Source of the DNA: an uncultured Clostridia bacterium | GTDB taxonomy: Bacteria > Bacillota > Clostridia > Christensenellales > UBA1242 | Length of the DNA: 16,872 nucleotides | Direction: 5' to 3' | NCBI GenBank assembly: GCA_934746515.1 | Contig: CAKVFH010000017.1 | Location: 1 to 16,872 of the forward strand | Shown here: positions 12,762 through 16,872 of the stretch, piece by piece | How positions within the stretch are numbered: position 1 is the first letter of the stretch | Layout: each line of letters begins with the position of its first letter | Translations under genes and position numbers: made by a program | The notes under the pieces: generated by a model | What the model saw: only the letters and a program-made list of their open reading frames with translations | Database searches by the model: none | What the model was told of the DNA's origin: nothing

Positions 12762-13481
12762 ATGGAAGAAAAAAATATTAACGCAACGAGATTTATTTCG
12801 GCTTACAATAGGCTTGATCAAGGTCTTCGTGATATTTATTCAATAAAAAGGACGCTTAATTTTGCTGATATGATCAGAAAGGTTGCAAGTGTAAACACTG
12901 TTGTTGCCAAGTTTGAAGAAGATTTGATAGATTATGGCAGACTTCGAAATGCAATTGTTCATAAATCTGGTGATGAAATTATTGCAGAGCCAAACATTGA
13001 AGTGGTTGAAAAACTTGAAAAAATCGCAAGAATCATCAACACTCCACCAAGAGTTATTGATTGCATAAAGCCTAGAAAGGTTTTCACAGCTTGTGGTGAC
13101 ACTCCGCTAAAAGATGTTATTCGCGAAATGGAAAAAGACGGTTATTCAATTGTGCCTGTTTATATCGCGCAAACACTCGTGGGTGTAATCAATAGAAAAA
13201 TGGTTGTTGAAGGCATTGGCAAGTTTATTGAAGAAAATAAGGATATTGATGAAGCAATCAAAGAACCGGTTGCACAATGTTTGGATATTTTTAATGAAAC
13301 AAATCATTATGAAGTTGCTCCAACTTCGATAACAATTGAAAATTTGTTGTATATGTTTCAACAAAACAGGAAATTATCAAGTGTAATTCTAACTGAAAAT
13401 GGCAATTTTAACGAACCTGCAAGAGCAGTGCTTGTTAGCGCCGATTTGATTGATTTAAACACAATTCTTGATAATTATTAA
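12762..13481 (+). CDS. HEPN-like N-terminal domain plus CBS-domain pair
   Basis: 239 aa, soluble. Residues 1-95 are helical and contain RLRNAIVHK (60-68). This gives R62-N-A-I-V-H67, which fits the RX4-6H motif of HEPN domains, many of which are RNases. Residues about 103-165 and 170-239 fit two CBS repeats (for example CGDTPLKDVIREMEKDGYSIVPVY then LVGVINRKMVVEGI). CBS pairs bind adenine nucleotides and usually gate a partner domain. A simple reading is nucleotide-controlled RNA binding or cleavage, but catalytic activity is unproven and the motif may be structural. The gene leads a run whose next members modify RNA (methyltransferase 8 bases on, then a pseudouridine synthase), which fits an RNA-linked role. 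Confidence 0.75.
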   Translation: MEEKNINATRFISAYNRLDQGLRDIYSIKRTLNFADMIRKVASVNTVVAKFEEDLIDYGRLRNAIVHKSGDEIIAEPNIEVVEKLEKIARIINTPPRVIDCIKPRKVFTACGDTPLKDVIREMEKDGYSIVPVYIAQTLVGVINRKMVVEGIGKFIEENKDIDEAIKEPVAQCLDIFNETNHYEVAPTSITIENLLYMFQQNRKLSSVILTENGNFNEPARAVLVSADLIDLNTILDNY

Positions 13482-13489
13482 AGGAAAAT

Positions 13490-14353
13490 ATGAGAGTAGC
13501 AAAAGATTGGAAAGATTATAAAGTTTTGGCGACTGGCGATGGTGAGAAACTTGAAAACTGGAATGGCGTTGTGTTACTTCGTCCAGATCCACAAGTTATT
13601 TGGCACGCAAAAAGCAGACTTTCAAAGTATAAAGGCTTAAATGCGTGGTATCACAGAAGTGAAACTGGTGGCGGGGCTTGGCAGTTTTTGAAAGATACTC
13701 CAGATGAGTGGATAGTGAGCTATAAAAACTTGAAGTTTTCGCTGAAAACGATGGGATTTAAGCACACCGGATTGTTCCCAGAACAGGCATATAACTGGGA
13801 CAGAATGATTGACTTAATCAAAGGCGCAAAAAGAGAAATCAATGTGCTGAACTTGTTTGGTTATACGGGTGGTGCAACAGTCGCGTGTGCATCAGCTGGA
13901 GCTTCGGTTTGTCATGTTGATGCCGCAAAAAACATGGTTGACAGATGCAAAGAAAATGTTAAACTTTCTGGGCTTGAAAACGCACATGTGAGATATATTG
14001 TTGATGACTGCACAAAATTTGTTCAACGCGAAATTAAACGCGGACACAAATATGATGCAATTATCATGGATCCACCAAGCTATGGCAGGGGTTCAAATGG
14101 TGAAGTTTGGAAGCTTGAAGACAATTTGTTTGATTTTGTGGCGCTTTGCACACAAGTTTTGTCAGAAAAACCGCTATTTGTGCTGATTAACAGCTACACA
14201 ACAGGACTTGGTGCAACTGTGCTTGAAAATATTTTAAAACTTAACATGCAAAAATTTAAAGGTAATGTTGAAGCTTATGAACTTTGTTTGCCAACAGAAG
14301 AAGATATCAATCTTCCTTGCGGAACAAGCGGAATATTTATTGGAGAAGAATAA
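13490..14353 (+). CDS. Class I SAM-dependent RNA methyltransferase (RlmI/RlmK-like)
   Basis: 287 aa. Resembles the methyltransferase part of the RlmI/RlmK group, which makes m5C or m7G in 23S rRNA. Landmarks: GLFPEQAYNWD (94-104), motif I VLNLFGYTGGAT (119-130), an acidic ribose contact in HVDAAKNMVD (142-151), D172-D173 after motif II, and motif IV MDPPSYGRG (193-201). The N-terminal PUA RNA-binding domain of RlmI is absent; instead about 90 residues form the small beta-rich lead-in. The exact target base cannot be told. AAAGGA sits just before the ATG, overlapping the upstream stop. Its own stop overlaps the next start (TAATG), so it is coupled to the pseudouridine synthase. Confidence 0.85.
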   Translation: MRVAKDWKDYKVLATGDGEKLENWNGVVLLRPDPQVIWHAKSRLSKYKGLNAWYHRSETGGGAWQFLKDTPDEWIVSYKNLKFSLKTMGFKHTGLFPEQAYNWDRMIDLIKGAKREINVLNLFGYTGGATVACASAGASVCHVDAAKNMVDRCKENVKLSGLENAHVRYIVDDCTKFVQREIKRGHKYDAIIMDPPSYGRGSNGEVWKLEDNLFDFVALCTQVLSEKPLFVLINSYTTGLGATVLENILKLNMQKFKGNVEAYELCLPTEEDINLPCGTSGIFIGEE

Positions 14354-15063
14354 TGGAAATACTTTATGAAGATAATCATATTATTGTTGTGAGCAAACCA
14401 CAAGGTGTTGCAAGCCAACCAGATGAAACTGGTGACAAAGATATGCTTACACAAGTTAAAGAGTATATAAAAGAGAAATATAACAAACCAGGTGAAGCTT
14501 TTGTTGGCCTTGTTCACAGACTTGATCGTCCAACTGGCGGTGCAATGGTGTTTGCAAAAACAAGCAAAGCTGCATCAAGACTTTCTGAACAAATGAAAAA
14601 TGGCGAGTTTGACAAAACTTACATGGCAGTTGTTTGCGGAAAGCCAAGAGAATCAAAAGGAAAGATTGTAAGTTATCTTAAAAAAGATGAAAAAACTAAC
14701 ACTGCACAAATTGTGCCACAAACGACAACTGGCGCAAAAAGGGCAGAACTTGATTATGAAGTTTTGGAATATAATTCAGAAACAAACCATGCGCTTGTAA
14801 AAGTAAAACTTTATTCAGGCAGGGGACATCAAATTAGAGTGCAAATGAAGAGCATAAAGTGTCCAATTTATGGCGACCAAAAATATGGCGGTGAAAACAT
14901 GCCAAAAGTTATGCTTAACTTGTTTGCAACAGAACTTGCTTTTTTGCATCCAGTAACAAAGCAAAAATTAGTTTTTAGAGTTTATCCACCAGAAAATGCT
15001 AGTGCTTGGAACGAATTTAATATTGATAAATTTTTGTCAATGAAATCAAATGTTGATGACTAA
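14353..15063 (+). CDS. RluA-family pseudouridine synthase
   Basis: Converts specific uridines to pseudouridine in rRNA or tRNA. 236 aa from the ATG at 14353. Catalytic motif HRLDRPTGG (55-63) with nucleophile D58. Opening ILYEDNHIIVVSKPQGVASQP (3-23), KTYMAVVCG (94-102 region) and GRGHQIRVQMKSI are RluA-type. There is no S4 domain in front, as in RluA or the RluD-like short forms. A longer frame starts at 14284, but its extra 23 residues lie wholly inside the methyltransferase gene and do not look like this family. The ATG at 14353 has GGAGAAG ahead and overlaps the methyltransferase stop by one base. rRNA versus tRNA target unknown. Confidence 0.9.
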   Translation: MEILYEDNHIIVVSKPQGVASQPDETGDKDMLTQVKEYIKEKYNKPGEAFVGLVHRLDRPTGGAMVFAKTSKAASRLSEQMKNGEFDKTYMAVVCGKPRESKGKIVSYLKKDEKTNTAQIVPQTTTGAKRAELDYEVLEYNSETNHALVKVKLYSGRGHQIRVQMKSIKCPIYGDQKYGGENMPKVMLNLFATELAFLHPVTKQKLVFRVYPPENASAWNEFNIDKFLSMKSNVDD

Positions 15064-15102
15064 AGATTTAAAAAATCGTTGTAAACACTGAAAATATAAG
15101 GT

Positions 15103-15119
15103 GTTATGTGTGACATAAC
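15103..15119 (+). promoter_or_regulatory. 17-bp perfect palindrome just upstream of the Rsm22-like gene
   Basis: GTTATGT-GTG-ACATAAC, directly ahead of the coding region. A possible -10 (TATAAG, 15095-15100) would start transcription inside it, as expected for a repressor operator. In RNA it would be a short hairpin 3 bases before the Shine-Dalgarno region. Confidence 0.45.
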
Positions 15120-15131
15120 ATGGGAGAAAGG

Positions 15132-16073
15132 ATGCTTTTACCATCTATAGTTCAAGAAAAAGTAAACAGACTTTTTGCTGGAATGAATAAAGAAAGTTTG
15201 GTTGCTGGGAGAGAAGAATTAACACGCAAATACAAAACAAATCAGGCGATAAACAGAAGTGTTTTTGAATCAAAAAATGATAGTGCGGTTTATGCAATAT
15301 CTAGAATGCCAGCAACTTTTTCTGTTATTTATTCGCTTCTTGACTGTTTAACAGATCAGAAAAAAATTGAAAATATCTCGTCGGTTATTGATATTGGTTC
15401 AGGAACTGGTGCGGGATTTTTTGCTTGCAGAGAGTTTTTTGGTGATGTAAAAATTTCGCTCTTTGAACGCGACAAAAACATGATTGAAGTGTTTAATGAG
15501 CTTGAAACGGGCGAAAGTGTTACAAAATTTGACATTTTGACTGACATGATTGGTGAAAAAGCGGATTTGGTTATGTCAAGCTATGTTTTTTCTGAACTTA
15601 ATGATGCAGGGAGAAAGACTGCTCTTGAAAAAATGCTTGATTGCTCAAATCGATTTGTGCTGATTGTTGATACGGGGACGCCAAGAACTTATGAAAATTT
15701 TATGAGAGTTAAGCAGATGGTGTATGAAATGGGCTATGCTGTGACTGCACCTTGCGAAAGCGAAAAATGTGGACTAAAAAATGATTATTGTCAGTTTTAT
15801 ACAAGAGTTGAAAGATCGGGACTTCTGAAATTATCCAAAAATGGCGAGCTTCCTTATGAAGATGAAAAATATTTTTATTTGCTGATAGACAAGCAGGCAA
15901 AGATGTCTGAAATTTTTAAAGAGAGAAGAGTTATTCGCAGACCGGTTTTGAAAACAAATTTCGTTGAGCTTAAGCTTTGCACAAAAGACGGTGTGAAGCT
16001 TGAAAATATCACAAAAAAGGATAAGGAAACTTATCAAAAAGCACGAAAAATTAAGGTTAATGAAACAATATAG
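15132..16073 (+). CDS. Rsm22/METTL17-like SAM-fold protein with four-cysteine (Fe-S type) site
   Basis: Resembles the Rsm22 family, which in mitochondria (METTL17) assists small ribosomal subunit assembly. 313 aa. Features: motif I VIDIGSGTGAGF (85-96), SSYVFSEL (149-156), then C208-x4-C213-x6-C220 followed by QFYTRVERS, LPYEDEKYFYL (240-250), and a late cysteine C283 in LKLCTKDG. The three-plus-one cysteine layout corresponds to the Fe4S4 ligands described in METTL17. Whether it methylates anything is open; the family's acceptor is unclear. Start: the ATG at 15120 has no ribosome-binding site, whereas ATG 15132 has GGGAG 5 bases ahead, so I chose 15132. A palindrome lies upstream. The next gene starts 8 bases after the stop. 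Confidence 0.82.
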   Translation: MLLPSIVQEKVNRLFAGMNKESLVAGREELTRKYKTNQAINRSVFESKNDSAVYAISRMPATFSVIYSLLDCLTDQKKIENISSVIDIGSGTGAGFFACREFFGDVKISLFERDKNMIEVFNELETGESVTKFDILTDMIGEKADLVMSSYVFSELNDAGRKTALEKMLDCSNRFVLIVDTGTPRTYENFMRVKQMVYEMGYAVTAPCESEKCGLKNDYCQFYTRVERSGLLKLSKNGELPYEDEKYFYLLIDKQAKMSEIFKERRVIRRPVLKTNFVELKLCTKDGVKLENITKKDKETYQKARKIKVNETI

Positions 16074-16081
16074 GGTGTTAT

Positions 16082-16870
16082 ATGAAATTTGAAATTCACG
16101 AAAGAGAAAACAAAAATTATGCAATGGTTGATTTAAGCAAAGACTGTTTGAAGAAAATCAAGGCGAATTTAAAGAATATTGAAGCCTTTGAAATTGATGA
16201 AAACGCACTTAATTTGGGCGTGAAACTTTATGGAGAAAATAAGGCAGAAAGCATTAAAATTCAAAAGGAAAATTGCGATAAACTGCTTGAACTTTACAAG
16301 GTTTGTGTTAAGTTAATTAAGCTCCTAAAACACGAAAAATTCAGTTTTGATGGTGTTTTTTACACAAAAAATTTATCTAAAAAGAAAAACAATAACGACT
16401 TTATGCTTTGTGCCATGTTTGATGTTAAATTTAATGTTAAACCATTCAAAAGATTGTCTGCAAGTTACACTTATGCAGCAGACTTTTTGGATATGGAGAA
16501 CTCGCTTAACAAAATGTGTGATTTTCATGACAACAAATGCACAAAACATAGAGAACTTGATGACGACAAAACAACTGGATGTTGTTCAAAGACAATTTGT
16601 AGGTTCACTTGCAATGCTCCTTGTCCAACATGGAACTTGGCTTGTAAAATCATTATGTGCGATTATTTGATTGAGAAAAAAGGGTACTATTTCACTCCAC
16701 ACACCATTCCAATCATGAGAAAGCATTTTTCATATTTTGAACGCGCGTTTTCAATTGGTCAGCTTTGCAGAACAAAGAAAAAATCAATATTTGAGCTTTG
16801 GTTGATGAGAGTGTTTGGTGCACTTGTTGGTTTGTTTGCAATTGCTTCAGTTGTTTTGTTTTGTGTGTAA
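16082..16870 (+). CDS. Uncharacterised cysteine-rich protein with C-terminal membrane anchor
   Basis: 262 aa; no family recognised. Residues 1-100 are charged and mixed helix/strand. A cysteine-rich core at 146-193 holds nine cysteines (146, 153, 167, 168, 173, 177, 181, 188, 193) with histidines at 149 and 156, which suggests one or two metal or Fe-S sites or a disulfide-linked module. Residues about 239-261 (WLMRVFGALVGLFAIASVVLF) form a single transmembrane helix right at the end, preceded by basic residues (RTKKK, 230-234). This tail-anchored layout would leave the bulk in the cytoplasm, where thiols favour metal binding over disulfides. AGGGTG precedes the ATG. It lies 8 bases after the Rsm22-like gene, so the two are probably co-transcribed. 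The stop is two bases from the window end. Confidence 0.75.
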   Translation: MKFEIHERENKNYAMVDLSKDCLKKIKANLKNIEAFEIDENALNLGVKLYGENKAESIKIQKENCDKLLELYKVCVKLIKLLKHEKFSFDGVFYTKNLSKKKNNNDFMLCAMFDVKFNVKPFKRLSASYTYAADFLDMENSLNKMCDFHDNKCTKHRELDDDKTTGCCSKTICRFTCNAPCPTWNLACKIIMCDYLIEKKGYYFTPHTIPIMRKHFSYFERAFSIGQLCRTKKKSIFELWLMRVFGALVGLFAIASVVLFCV

Positions 16871-16872
16871 AA

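Noticed and set aside
14284..14352. 23-residue N-terminal extension of the pseudouridine synthase
   Set aside because: It lies entirely inside the methyltransferase gene, has no ribosome-binding site of its own and does not resemble the family; ATG 14353 has GGAGAAG ahead and TAATG coupling.
15120..15131. Earlier ATG (MGER) of the Rsm22-like gene
   Set aside because: No ribosome-binding site before it; the bases it would encode form the Shine-Dalgarno sequence for ATG 15132.

Overview
The window looks like chromosomal core DNA from a low-GC Bacillota (Firmicutes, probably Clostridia-like) bacterium. The evidence is a Spo0A-type sporulation regulator, a large SRP RNA with an Alu domain (Bacillus/Clostridium type), AT-rich intergenic DNA with clear sigma-A promoters (TTGACA/TATAAT, 16-18 bp spacers), strong Shine-Dalgarno sites and U-tailed terminators. 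I see no phage, insertion sequence, CRISPR array, tRNA or plasmid feature. The species cannot be named from sequence reading alone.

Layout. 1-2185: the 3' end of an XRE-type regulator, a GNAT/coiled-coil/zinc-ribbon fusion protein, and spo0A followed by a long imperfect RNA hairpin and a terminator. 2457-6330: a tight operon of a stand-alone GlmU-type acetyltransferase domain, glmM and glmS with overlapping ends. This is the amino-sugar branch leading to UDP-GlcNAc, but the uridylyltransferase half of GlmU is absent. 6365-8365 (minus): an ABC-F translation-type ATPase, divergent from a PHP-family phosphoesterase (8529-9449). 9593-10441 (minus): a DegV fatty-acid-binding protein, divergent from a 119-aa orphan gene (10689-11048). 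11049-11426: a gene-poor stretch with several hairpins. 11427-11693 (minus): SRP RNA with its own promoter and terminator. 11795-16872: a HAD-like protein, then a run dominated by RNA and ribosome work. That run holds a HEPN-like/CBS protein, an RlmI/RlmK-type methyltransferase, an RluA-type pseudouridine synthase and an Rsm22/METTL17-like protein with four conserved cysteines, and ends with a cysteine-rich membrane-anchored protein I do not recognise.

How the genes fit together. glm genes feed cell-wall precursor synthesis. The ABC-F protein, SRP RNA, methyltransferase, pseudouridine synthase and Rsm22-like protein all serve translation or protein targeting. Spo0A, XRE and DegV are regulatory or lipid-uptake functions.

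No complete novel system is demonstrable here. The best leads are the strand-specific 62-nt hairpin after spo0A, the split GlmU, the GNAT-coil-zinc-ribbon fusion, the unusual SRP RNA apical loop, the HEPN-CBS protein, and the Cys-rich membrane protein next to the Rsm22-like gene.
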